Shown here piece after piece: positions 1 to 6,922 of a stretch of DNA of 26,911 nucleotides. The position numbers were made by a program, and so were the translations under genes. Below the pieces are notes generated by a model. That model saw only the letters and a list, made by a program, of their open reading frames with translations. It ran no database searches and was not told the DNA's origin. This DNA is from an uncultured Muribaculaceae bacterium (lineage in GTDB: Bacteria; Bacteroidota; Bacteroidia; Bacteroidales; Muribaculaceae): contig CAJUFH010000044.1 in assembly GCA_910585755.1 (NCBI GenBank), positions 1-26,911 of the forward strand, given 5' to 3'. The stretch's first letter is position 1, and each line of letters opens with the position of its first letter.

Positions 1-16
1 GGGAAGGGAAAAGGGA

Positions 17-52
17 GCCCCTCCTCTTGCCGGTGGGGGCGAGGGGAGGGGC
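17..52 (-). terminator. Possible terminator after htrA
   Basis: GCCCCTCC (17-24) and GGAGGGGC (45-52) form an 8-bp GC stem with a 20-nt loop just downstream of the htrA stop. Read on the minus strand it is followed by TCCCTTTTCCC, a weak pyrimidine tract. The long loop and interrupted U tract make this a moderate call. Confidence 0.4.
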
Positions 53-74
53 GAGCAGAGGGAGGAGGGGGGGA

Positions 75-1628
75 TTAGTCGGGGTCGGTGAGGTCGACGG
101 CGTAGTAGACTTTGCGGCCGGTGGGGTAGATGCCGGTGATGAACATGACTTTGTCGGTGTCGGAGGAGTTCATGATGGCTTTGTAGACTTCCTCGACGTC
201 GGAGGGGGTGCGGACGCGGGCGTTGTTGATGTCTACGATGATGAAGCCTTCGCGGATGCCGGCTTCCTTGAATTTGCCGTTTGTAAGGCCCTTGACCTGG
301 ACTCCGCCGGAGAGGCGCAGCTCGCGGAGGCGTTCGGCGGGCAGTTCGGCCAGGGCGCATCCGAGGGCGGTGAAGTCGTTCTGCTTGGCAAGCTTGGTGC
401 TCCCCTGGCTGTTGCGGAAGGTGACTTTCGCGTTGTGCTTCTTGTTGTCGCGGATGTAGGTGACTTCGGTTTCGTCGCCGGGGCGGTATTTGCTGATTTC
501 GCCCTGGAGCTGCGCGGTGTTGTGGGTCGGAGCGCCGTTAATCGCGATGATGACGTCGCCTTCGCGGATTCCGGCTTCCATAGCTCCGCTGCGGTCCACT
601 ACCTCCATGACGAGGATGCCGTCGTTGGTCGCGGTGATCCCTTTCTCTTTTGCGAGCTGGGGGGTGAGTTCGACGAACGATACTCCGAGGACGGCTCGCT
701 GAACGGTGCCGAACTGCTTGATGTCGGTCACGACCTTGGTCACGATCGAGGTCGGGATGGCGAACGAGTAGCCGACGTAGTTGCCGGTTTCGGAATAAAT
801 GGCGGTATTGATGCCGACGAGTTCGCCGTTGATATTCACGAGCGCGCCCCCTGAATTACCGGGGTTGACGGCCGCGTCGGTCTGGATGTAGCTCTCGATG
901 CCCATTGAGCGGCCGCGGGCTGCCTGTGCAACGCTGCGGGCCTTGGCGCTGACGATGCCGGTAGTGACGGTCGAGGTGAAGCCGAAGGGGTTGCCGACGG
1001 CGAGTACCCATTCGCCCACGCGGAGCGCGTCGCTGTCGCCGATGGGAATCACGGGGAGGCGTGAAGCGTCGATTTTGATAAGGGCGACGTCGGTCGCGGG
1101 GTCTGTGCCGACGACAGTCGCGTTGTAGATGCTGTTGTCGTTGAGGGTCACTTCGAGGCGGTCGGCGCCGTCGATGACGTGGTTGTTGGTAACGATATAT
1201 CCGTCTTCGCTGAGAATAACGCCGGAACCGAGGCCGCGGGGCTGTTCCTGGTTTCCGTTACCGCCGTCGCGGGGCTGCTGACGGGGCTGCTGACGCCGCG
1301 GGGTGCCGAAGAAAAATTCAAAGGGGTCGATGTATCCCTGGCTACCGCCGTATGCCTGCTGCCCTCGGGTCGAAGCGTAGCTTTTGATGCTGACAACGCC
1401 GTTGATTGTGCTTTCCGCGGCGTGGGTGAAGTCGGAGGGTGCTTCTCCGGGGCGCTGCGCGACGGTATAGAGGCCTCCGGCGCGGTGGAGGCCGTTGGCG
1501 GAAGTGAATGTCGCGGCGGCTTCGTCGTTTGCCGCCTGTCCTATCTTCTCAACGGCCAGGGCCGTCAACGCCGAGCTTACGACCGCGACGCCGCAAGCGA
1601 GAAGAGTTATTTTGCCGTAGAGTTTCAT
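75..1628 (-). CDS. htrA: HtrA/DegQ-family periplasmic serine protease
   Basis: This 517-residue protein is a trypsin-like protease and chaperone that degrades or refolds damaged envelope proteins. An N-terminal hydrophobic segment (residues about 8-26) is a signal peptide or anchor with no lipobox. The protease domain carries the full triad: H150 in NNHV, D180 in ATDVAL, and S259 in GNSGG. Two PDZ domains follow (about 300-405 and 425-510), the usual DegP/DegQ layout. The flexible LA-type loop (about 85-131) is rich in Gln, Pro, Arg and Gly and contains a repeated QQPR. The ATG start gives a good signal peptide. The gene is transcribed alone, divergent from the EamA exporter, and its leader holds a small GC hairpin and an inverted repeat. 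The family assignment is firm; the choice between degP and degQ naming is not possible from sequence alone. Confidence 0.96.
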   Translation of the reverse strand: MKLYGKITLLACGVAVVSSALTALAVEKIGQAANDEAAATFTSANGLHRAGGLYTVAQRPGEAPSDFTHAAESTINGVVSIKSYASTRGQQAYGGSQGYIDPFEFFFGTPRRQQPRQQPRDGGNGNQEQPRGLGSGVILSEDGYIVTNNHVIDGADRLEVTLNDNSIYNATVVGTDPATDVALIKIDASRLPVIPIGDSDALRVGEWVLAVGNPFGFTSTVTTGIVSAKARSVAQAARGRSMGIESYIQTDAAVNPGNSGGALVNINGELVGINTAIYSETGNYVGYSFAIPTSIVTKVVTDIKQFGTVQRAVLGVSFVELTPQLAKEKGITATNDGILVMEVVDRSGAMEAGIREGDVIIAINGAPTHNTAQLQGEISKYRPGDETEVTYIRDNKKHNAKVTFRNSQGSTKLAKQNDFTALGCALAELPAERLRELRLSGGVQVKGLTNGKFKEAGIREGFIIVDINNARVRTPSDVEEVYKAIMNSSDTDKVMFITGIYPTGRKVYYAVDLTDPD

Positions 1629-1659
1629 GTCGGTTTTTTGAATTAGTGATGAAAAAGTC

Positions 1660-1675
1660 GCGGCTCAGTAGCCGC
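1660..1675 (-). promoter_or_regulatory. GC hairpin in the htrA leader
   Basis: On the minus strand GCGGCT-ACTG-AGCCGC forms a perfect 6-bp stem with a 4-nt loop, followed by GACTTTTTC, and ends 31 nt before the htrA start codon. It resembles a short intrinsic terminator or attenuator in the 5' leader. Any regulatory role is inference. Confidence 0.4.
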
Positions 1676-1699
1676 TATTTACGGTTGGTTAATTCGTGA

Positions 1700-1723
1700 T
1701 TTTGATGCTAAATTACATCAAAA
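1700..1723 (-). promoter_or_regulatory. Inverted repeat around a possible htrA -7 box
   Basis: TTTTGATG (1700-1707) and CATCAAAA (1716-1723) are perfect 8-bp inverted arms. The 8-nt spacer, read on the minus strand, is TAATTTAG, one base from the Bacteroidetes -7 consensus TAnnTTTG. It lies 72 nt upstream of the htrA start. It may be a promoter core with an operator; no clear -33 TTTG was found. Confidence 0.4.
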
Positions 1724-1782
1724 GTTTAACGTTACGAACAGGGTCGTCGGCATCTTAATCATATTTAATCAGGCGGGGTCGG

Positions 1783-1808
1783 ATTTAAGTGAAATTGACT
1801 TAAATTTG
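1783..1808 (+). promoter_or_regulatory. Inverted repeat overlapping a candidate -7 box upstream of the EamA gene
   Basis: ATTTAAGT (1783-1790) and ACTTAAAT (1798-1805) are perfect 8-bp inverted arms with a 7-nt spacer. The right arm overlaps TAAATTTG (1801-1808), an exact match to the -7 pattern TAnnTTTG. No TTTG lies at the -33 distance, so promoter strength is uncertain. The leader to the ATG at 1918 would be about 100 nt. Confidence 0.4.
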
Positions 1809-1917
1809 TGAACGCCGGTTAACTGATGGGGCTGTTAGTCGGCAGGTGGACGGCGTGACCGGCAGGGCGCAACCAATTCTCTCCCATAAGCGTTTTTAGA
1901 ATAAAATACTATTTATT

Positions 1918-2874
1918 ATGGGAACAGGTAACGGAAGGCAAGGAGGGGGCGCGGCGCTGATAGGGAACGCGTGTATCCTGATTGCCACGATTTTTTGGGG
2001 TGTCAACGTCTCGTTCACGAAGGCGCTGATACCGGAATGGATGACTGCCGACGGGATTATCGTCGTGCGGCTTGTCGGGGGATGCCTGCTGATGTGGCTG
2101 GCGTCGCTGTTTCTCAAATGCCGTCCGATCGCGCGCCACGACTGGCAGAGGCTCTTACTGGGCGGTGCCGTGGGGCTGTTTCTGTTTATCTATCTGTTTG
2201 TCACGTCGCTGCGCTACGGCAACCCGATTGACATATCTATTATAATGACGCTGCCTCCCGTTTTCGTGATTCTGATAGGGGTTGTGTTTCTCAAGCAACG
2301 GCCGTCGCTGTTGGAGTATCTCGGAGTCGCGGTTTCGATGGCCGGGGCGGTTATCGTCATTGTCGCCGGCGGGGCTGGGAAGAACGGGAGTGACAACCTG
2401 TTGGGTGACCTGTTGGCCGTCGCGTCAACGCTCTGCTACGCCTTCTATCTCGTTATACTCGTAAAGCAGACGCAGACCTACCGGCCTGTGAACATGCTGC
2501 GGTGGGTGTTCCTGTTCGCGGCGGTTCCCGCGCTGTTCCTCATACCGGGCATGGACAAGGAGGCGATACTTCGCACCAGCGAGGCCGCTCCGTGGCTTGA
2601 AATAGGGTTTATTCTCCTGTGTCCGACCTTTATAGCCTATTTCCTCGTGCAACCGGCGATAAAGAAAATCGGGTCGGAGCTTGTGTCGCTGTATCAGTAC
2701 CTGCTGCCTGTTTTCGCGACGCTGTCGGCTGTAATCATGGGGCTTGACCGGCTGAAATGGATTCAGGTGGTCGCCATGGCGGTGATTGTCGGTGGGATGG
2801 TTCTGACAAACGCTGGGAAGCGGCGCCGCGTCAGGAGCGTTGCGCAGCCGCGAGACGGTTCCGCAAAAGGTTAG
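1918..2874 (+). CDS. EamA/DMT-superfamily inner-membrane transporter
   Basis: The 318-residue protein is highly hydrophobic, with about ten transmembrane helices arranged as two EamA repeats (about residues 12-143 and 160-298). The first helix contains the family-typical FWGVNVSFTKAL pattern, and the second repeat starts with LLGDLLAVASTLCYAFYLV. Family members export amino acids, nucleosides or other metabolites, or import nucleotide sugars; the substrate cannot be read from the sequence. The C-terminus is short and basic. The ATG at 1918 begins the conserved first helix after a short hydrophilic lead. The 3' end overlaps the convergent radical SAM gene by 44 bp, so both C-termini are encoded in the same DNA. 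It is probably monocistronic. Confidence 0.93.
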   Translation: MGTGNGRQGGGAALIGNACILIATIFWGVNVSFTKALIPEWMTADGIIVVRLVGGCLLMWLASLFLKCRPIARHDWQRLLLGGAVGLFLFIYLFVTSLRYGNPIDISIIMTLPPVFVILIGVVFLKQRPSLLEYLGVAVSMAGAVIVIVAGGAGKNGSDNLLGDLLAVASTLCYAFYLVILVKQTQTYRPVNMLRWVFLFAAVPALFLIPGMDKEAILRTSEAAPWLEIGFILLCPTFIAYFLVQPAIKKIGSELVSLYQYLLPVFATLSAVIMGLDRLKWIQVVAMAVIVGGMVLTNAGKRRRVRSVAQPRDGSAKG

Positions 2875-3721
2875 TGAACTGGTAGTTTTTCAGTCCCCAG
2901 CGGGGCGCCACGAGCATTTCCGCCGGAGCCGATGAGGTGAAACGCTCGATCGCGATCCGCGGAGCGCGGCTGTTGACTATTGCGACAATTTCGGCGCAGA
3001 GGTCGAGGTATTCCTCAACCGAGAAAAGGCGGAGGTCGTCGGGGGGCGCCGTAGCGAGTGGCGTTCCCTTGATAAGCTGCAACTGATGGAATTTCAGGGA
3101 GCTGACGGGGAGGTCGCACGCCCGGCGCACGGTCTCGAGCATCATTTCCCGCGTATCTCCCGGGAGCCCCATAATAAAATGCAGCCCTACATGGAGTCCG
3201 AGCGCGGCGGAACGGCGCACGGCGTCGACGGTCTGTTCCCAGGTGTGGCAGCGGTTGACGCGTTCGAGGGTGGAGTTGTGGCTTGACTCCGCCCCGTATT
3301 CCATAAGAACGGTCGTATTGAGCCGGGCGATTTGTTGAAGCAGCGGCTGCGGCACGCAATCTGGACGCGTACCGATAATCAGCCCGTCAACCCCCTCTAC
3401 CGCAAGGGCTTCCCTGTATAGCGCGAGAAGCCTTTCCGGGTCGCCGTGGGTGCTCGTATAGCTTTGGAAATAGGCGAGATACCTCATTTGGGGGTATTTG
3501 CGGGCGAAAAAACGTTTTGCGGCTTCTAACTGAGCTGCGACGTTGCCCGGAGAGGAGAGGGCGGGGGAGAAACTACGGTTATCGCAGTAGGCGCATCCGC
3601 CGCGGCCGATGGTGCCGTCGCGGTTGGGGCATGAGAAACCGCCGTTGATTGTCAGTTTCTGCATCTTGCGCCCCGGAAACAGTTCGGCGAGCAGCGAGGA
3701 ATAGTCGCGGTAATATGGCAT
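2831..3721 (-). CDS. Radical SAM protein, TIGR01212 (YhcC-like) family
   Basis: This 296-residue protein has a cysteine motif C31-X11-C43-X2-C46 inside the CPNRDGT...GGCAYC segment typical of the TIGR01212/YhcC family. It would bind a [4Fe-4S] cluster and cleave S-adenosylmethionine. Further family signatures are ARKYPQMRYLAYFQSYTST, GTRPDCV, EYGAESSHNSTLERVNR and GLHVGLHFIMGLPGD. The substrate of the family is not established to my knowledge. It is the last gene of a four-gene minus-strand cluster, 16 nt after aroC, so co-transcription is likely. Length is normal for the family. Confidence 0.92.
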   Translation of the reverse strand: MPYYRDYSSLLAELFPGRKMQKLTINGGFSCPNRDGTIGRGGCAYCDNRSFSPALSSPGNVAAQLEAAKRFFARKYPQMRYLAYFQSYTSTHGDPERLLALYREALAVEGVDGLIIGTRPDCVPQPLLQQIARLNTTVLMEYGAESSHNSTLERVNRCHTWEQTVDAVRRSAALGLHVGLHFIMGLPGDTREMMLETVRRACDLPVSSLKFHQLQLIKGTPLATAPPDDLRLFSVEEYLDLCAEIVAIVNSRAPRIAIERFTSSAPAEMLVAPRWGLKNYQFTNLLRNRLAAAQRS

Positions 3722-3737
3722 AATCTGTCGGGGGCCG

Positions 3738-4799
3738 TTAGCGTTTCGACGGTGCGAACTTCATACCGTCACCTAAGGCTGCGTCGAGGAGCGCGAGGGC
3801 CGCCATCGCCTCGACGACGGGGAGAGCGCGCAGGGCGACGCACGGGTCATGGCGCCCGGAAGCGCGCAACGTCACGTTTTCAAGATTCCGGTTAACCGTT
3901 TCCAGCGGCCAGCCGACAGTAGGGGTCGGCTTGAACGCAACTCTGAAAACTATCTCCTCGCCGTTGGAGATGCCCCCCTGGATTCCGCCGGAATGGTTGG
4001 AGGAGAATTTTAGCCGTCCATTTTCGGCGCGCATGCGGTCGGCTGCCTCGGAGCCGCGCATCGCGGCTATGGCGAAGCCGTCGCCGTATTCGAAGCCCTT
4101 TACCGCACCGATAGAGAGCATAGCGGCGGCGAGACGCTGTTGCAGTTTTCCAAATACCGGGTCTCCGATCCCTGCGGGAAACCCCTGTATCCGACATTCG
4201 ACGATCCCCCCTACGCTGTCGTTCTCTTCGGCGGCGCGGGAGATTTCGGCAGCGAACAATGCCGGATCGGTTGCCGTGCCGACGGCGGTCAGGACGGCGC
4301 GAATCGATACCCCCGTCTGCTCTAAAACCTGTCGGGCGATAGCCCCGGCGGCAACCCTGCAGACCGTCTCGCGGCCGGAGGAACGACCCCCTCCGCGCCA
4401 GTCGCGGATGCCGTCGAAACGGCGCTCCCAGGCGAAGTCGGCATGGGATGGGCGGTATATATCCTTTAAAGCGTCATAGTCGGCGGAGCGCCGGTCGGTG
4501 TTTCTGATGATGAACCCTACCGGGGTCCCGAGGGTCAGGGCTTTGTCGGTTGTATCGGAAAGGGGGACAAGAGCGCCGTTATCCAATCCCATCAGTCCTG
4601 AAAGGAACTCCACGCGGTCGGGTTCGCGGCGCTGGGAAGTCATCCCGGAATAGCCGGGGCGGCGGCGAGCCATCTGGCTGTCGACCTCGCGCAGCGAAAT
4701 CCCGATACCGGGGGGCAGTCCGTCGAGAATACCTCCCATCGCGGCCCCGTGGGACTCGCCGAAGGTGGTCAGGCGAAGCGTCGAACCGAAAGTGTTCAT
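3738..4799 (-). CDS. aroC: Chorismate synthase
   Basis: AroC converts 5-enolpyruvylshikimate-3-phosphate to chorismate, the last shikimate-pathway step, using reduced FMN. The 353-residue protein shows GESHGAAMGG (His17), the basic RRRPGYSGM segment, RPSHADFAW (second conserved His), RDWRGGGRSSGRET, SNHSGGIQGGISNGE, and a C-terminal RHDPC with PVVEAM. The frame is open further upstream to 4979, but that extension is Arg/Pro-rich and antisense-like. MNTFGS at 4799 is the family start, and it overlaps the upstream ybaK-like stop as ATGA (4796-4799), indicating translational coupling. Length is typical. It is the third gene of the probable operon. Confidence 0.97.
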   Translation of the reverse strand: MNTFGSTLRLTTFGESHGAAMGGILDGLPPGIGISLREVDSQMARRRPGYSGMTSQRREPDRVEFLSGLMGLDNGALVPLSDTTDKALTLGTPVGFIIRNTDRRSADYDALKDIYRPSHADFAWERRFDGIRDWRGGGRSSGRETVCRVAAGAIARQVLEQTGVSIRAVLTAVGTATDPALFAAEISRAAEENDSVGGIVECRIQGFPAGIGDPVFGKLQQRLAAAMLSIGAVKGFEYGDGFAIAAMRGSEAADRMRAENGRLKFSSNHSGGIQGGISNGEEIVFRVAFKPTPTVGWPLETVNRNLENVTLRASGRHDPCVALRALPVVEAMAALALLDAALGDGMKFAPSKR

Positions 4800-5335
4800 T
4801 CCCCAGCGTCTTCTTTTACGAGGTCGGCAACGGTTGCACCGACGAAGCCGATGAGGGCCGACGGAGAGATCTCGAGCTGGAGCCCGCGGACTCCGGCGCT
4901 CACATATATCTCGCTGAAATCGGTGGCGGAAGTATGGAAATAGGTAGGGAGGGGTTTCTTCATCCCGATCGGGGAGCACCCGCCGCGGATATATCCGGTA
5001 AGGGGGAGCAGTTCCTTCATCGGAATCAGGTCGGCTTTCTTCATTCCGGCAGCCGCGGCGGCCTTTTTCAGGTCTACTTCAGCGTTTCCGGGCACGACGC
5101 ATACGAAATATGTTCCCTTGTTGGCCCCCGCGCCCTGGCCTTTCTGGCCGGAGGGGTCGCCGTGGAGCACGAGGGTTTTGAACACCTTCCGGATATCCTC
5201 CCCGAGAGCGTCGGCGACATGCTGGGCTGCGAGGTCGTTCTCGTCGAACTCGTAAGGAATCAGCCTGTAAGGGATTTTCGCCCTGTCAAGCAGTCTCGCG
5301 GCGTTGGTTTTCAGCGCCTGTTCTTTTTTCGCCAC
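4796..5335 (-). CDS. ybaK: YbaK-type Cys-tRNA(Pro) deacylase
   Basis: YbaK hydrolyses Cys mischarged onto tRNA(Pro), a trans-editing step in translation. The 179-residue protein has the YbaK/EbsC fold signatures: DENDLAAQHVADALG, then VFKTLVLHGD with the conserved Lys53, a VVPGNAEVDLKKAA segment, and the GYIRGGCSPIGMKK loop. It follows the pRiA4b ORF-3-like gene by 26 nt and overlaps aroC by 4 nt. Related members can deacylate other tRNAs, so the exact substrate is inferred from closest resemblance to E. coli YbaK. Confidence 0.93.
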   Translation of the reverse strand: MAKKEQALKTNAARLLDRAKIPYRLIPYEFDENDLAAQHVADALGEDIRKVFKTLVLHGDPSGQKGQGAGANKGTYFVCVVPGNAEVDLKKAAAAAGMKKADLIPMKELLPLTGYIRGGCSPIGMKKPLPTYFHTSATDFSEIYVSAGVRGLQLEISPSALIGFVGATVADLVKEDAGE

Positions 5336-5361
5336 CTGGGAGGTTCGTATTTGGACAATCT

Positions 5362-5928
5362 TTAAATATTGTCGTCCATCGAAAGCTCGTCGAAGCCTTC
5401 GAGGTCGAACTCGTCGGAGTTATAGTCGTCGGAGCCGTAGAACTCCTCGCCGAGGTCTTCGGCGGCCGCAGCGGCAGCGGCGGCTGCTTTGGCGTCGGTC
5501 TTTGCCTCGAACTCCTCCAAGTCGACGTGCTGTGAAGGAGCCTTTCCGAGCGAGAGGGTGCATACCGGGTCGAGGAGGTTCTGGCCGGTTTTCAGTTCCT
5601 TCATTTCGATGAAGAAGGAGCGGTCGGTCAGGTAGTCGAAGGTAAACATCAGTCTCTGTCCCTCGTCGTCGATGAAGTCAGCCAGGACGGAATCCTCCAT
5701 CAGGTAGACCTCCTCGGAAGAGTCGGAACCCATGTCCTCGAGGGTTATTTCCTTCTCTTTTTCCCAACGGTCGTCGCAGAGAAAGAAAGAACACATTTCG
5801 TTTTTGTCATATCCGACAGCGTCGCATATGGCGTTTTTCAGGTCGAGAAAAGTAGCGTCAGCGTCGATTTTGATTTCGCGCTTGAAGTTGTCGACCTCGT
5901 CGGAAACTATTCGGAATGTAAATATCAT
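5362..5928 (-). CDS. pRiA4b ORF-3-like (IS1096 passenger TnpR-type) domain protein
   Basis: This 188-residue soluble protein carries a plasmid pRiA4b ORF-3-like domain (about residues 1-115): VDNFKREIKIDADATFLDLKNAI, then a FFLCDDRW segment and FTFDYLTDRSFFIEM. After about residue 140 it is low-complexity: nine alanines in a row (148-156) and then a strongly acidic tail ending DELSMDDNI. The function of the family is not known to me. Family names refer to mobile elements, but no transposon ends or transposase are nearby; here it is the first gene of a cluster with ybaK, aroC and a radical SAM gene. The ATG at 5928 gives the conserved IFTFRI start, about 80 nt after a sigma-type promoter. Confidence 0.85.
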   Translation of the reverse strand: MIFTFRIVSDEVDNFKREIKIDADATFLDLKNAICDAVGYDKNEMCSFFLCDDRWEKEKEITLEDMGSDSSEEVYLMEDSVLADFIDDEGQRLMFTFDYLTDRSFFIEMKELKTGQNLLDPVCTLSLGKAPSQHVDLEEFEAKTDAKAAAAAAAAAEDLGEEFYGSDDYNSDEFDLEGFDELSMDDNI

Positions 5929-6005
5929 AAGAAATGTTTGTGTCGTAGTTAGAGCGGGTCGCCTGAGCCGCCGGGCAGTCCCGAACGGGGTGGGCTTCCT
6001 GGCCG

Positions 6006-6040
6006 CAAAGGTAAATATAATTTACAACAACTGCAACAAA
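6006..6040 (-). promoter_or_regulatory. Bacteroidetes-type promoter of the pRiA4b-ORF3/ybaK/aroC cluster
   Basis: On the minus strand TACCTTTG (6006-6013) matches the -7 box TAnnTTTG exactly. TTTG (6037-6040) lies 23 nt upstream, slightly more than the usual 19-21. It is the only strong promoter-like site before the four-gene cluster. Confidence 0.55.
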
Positions 6041-6229
6041 GAAAATTCCAAAAAAATGATAAGGGCGTGTCATAATGGCTCATCTGAGTCGTCGCTTGAA
6101 GGGTTCGGTCTCGGTCACAATCTACAGATTGCTCCCATCGACCTCACATCCAAGCTCCTACCATCTGAACCATTCTGACAGCGCCCTTCCATTCGGGCGC
6201 AAAATCATTAAGATGCAGCTATATAAACG

Positions 6230-6269
6230 CAATGGCGCGCCGTCGGGAGGTGATGACGGCGCGCCATTG
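6230..6269 (-). terminator. Intrinsic terminator after the Lrp-family gene
   Basis: AATGGCGCGCCGTC (6231-6244) pairs perfectly with GACGGCGCGCCATT (6255-6268), and the outer C6230-G6269 pair makes a 15-bp stem with a 10-nt loop. Four further pairs are possible past a one-base bulge. On the minus strand it is followed by GCGTTTATAT. It starts 22 nt beyond the Lrp stop codon. Confidence 0.7.
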
Positions 6270-6291
6270 GCGTAGGAGAGGAGTAAGGCGG

Positions 6292-6759
6292 TTAGTGCTG
6301 GGGAGCGACGGGGAGTGCGCGGGAGAACACTTCGCGGAAAGAAACGAGGGTTTCGGTGCGGAGGAGTCCCATCGGCTGGAGTTTTTCGTGGATGAGGTGG
6401 AGAAGGTGTTCGTTGTCGCGTGCGTAAACCTTCACGAGCATGTCGTACTGGCCCGTGGTGTAGTGACATTCAACGACTTCGGGAACCTCTTTGAGGCGTT
6501 CGAGCACCTGGTCGAATTTGTCAGGCTCCTTGAGGAACACACCGATGAAGGCGCAGGTGTCGTAGCCCAGGGTTGAGGGCTTGATCAGGGCGCGGGAGCC
6601 TTCAAGGATGTTTGTTGCCTGCAATTTCGCGATGCGCTGGTGGATCGCGGCGCCGCTTACTCCACATTCGCGAGCGATTTCCAGAAACGGCTTGCGACCG
6701 TTGTCGACGAGCATCTGGAGAATTTTGGTGTCGAGGTTATCAATTTGTGAACGTGACAT
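6292..6759 (-). CDS. Lrp/AsnC-family transcriptional regulator
   Basis: The 155-residue protein has an N-terminal helix-turn-helix domain (about residues 5-60, LDTKILQMLVDNGR, then IARECGVSGAAIHQRIAKLQ) and a C-terminal RAM ligand-binding domain (about 70-145) containing the typical VPEVVECHYTTGQYDMLVKV. Such proteins form dimers or octamers and sense amino acids. A strong Bacteroidetes promoter precedes it and an intrinsic terminator follows, so it is its own transcription unit. It is divergent from the GNAT-znuA-znuC genes with a 163-bp shared upstream region, which makes self-regulation or control of that cluster possible. The effector is unknown. Confidence 0.94.
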   Translation of the reverse strand: MSRSQIDNLDTKILQMLVDNGRKPFLEIARECGVSGAAIHQRIAKLQATNILEGSRALIKPSTLGYDTCAFIGVFLKEPDKFDQVLERLKEVPEVVECHYTTGQYDMLVKVYARDNEHLLHLIHEKLQPMGLLRTETLVSFREVFSRALPVAPQH

Positions 6760-6799
6760 AATGATTGAATTTTACTTTAATATTCCCTGATGGTGAGCA

Positions 6800-6831
6800 C
6801 AAAGTTAAGAAAAAGATTCTAATAATGAAAA
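6800..6831 (-). promoter_or_regulatory. Promoter of the Lrp-family gene
   Basis: On the minus strand TAACTTTG (6800-6807) is an exact -7 box. TTTT (6828-6831), one base off the -33 TTTG, lies 20 nt upstream. The predicted leader to the ATG at 6759 is about 35 nt. Confidence 0.6.
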
Positions 6832-6895
6832 TAATTTTTGTTACATTGCACTACCGAAACGAATTACAAACCAATCGCGATTCGTCGGAAATTAT

Positions 6896-6903
6896 TAAAT
6901 TTG
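6896..6903 (+). promoter_or_regulatory. Candidate -7 box for the GNAT-znuA-znuC cluster
   Basis: TAAATTTG matches TAnnTTTG, 19 nt before the GNAT start codon. No TTTG lies at the -33 distance (CAAT is found there), so this is a weak call. Confidence 0.35.
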
Positions 6904-6922
6904 CATCAAAGAAGAGAAAAGA

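Larger units (their letters stand above)
5929..6291. other. 363-bp intergenic region with no recognisable gene
   Basis: This is the longest gap in the window. From left to right it holds a promoter for the minus-strand cluster (6006-6040), the 10-mer GTGTCATAAT (6067-6076, also found in the cydB terminator), a short inverted repeat CAATCT-AC-AGATTG (6118-6131), a small hairpin GCGCCC...GGGCGC (6181-6200), and the Lrp gene terminator (6230-6269). Between about 6080 and 6180 I see no coding signal or RNA I can name. Confidence 0.6.

Noticed and set aside
27..854. 275-codon open frame on the plus strand
   Set aside because: It is antisense to htrA; the protein is Gly/Val/Asp-biased with no domain, as expected from GC-rich codons on the other strand.
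4800..4979. N-terminal extension of chorismate synthase
   Set aside because: The extra 60 residues are Arg/Pro-rich, overlap the ybaK coding region, and are absent from the family.
5362..5928. Transposon or insertion-sequence passenger
   Set aside because: No transposase, terminal inverted repeats or target duplications are seen; only the family name suggests mobility.
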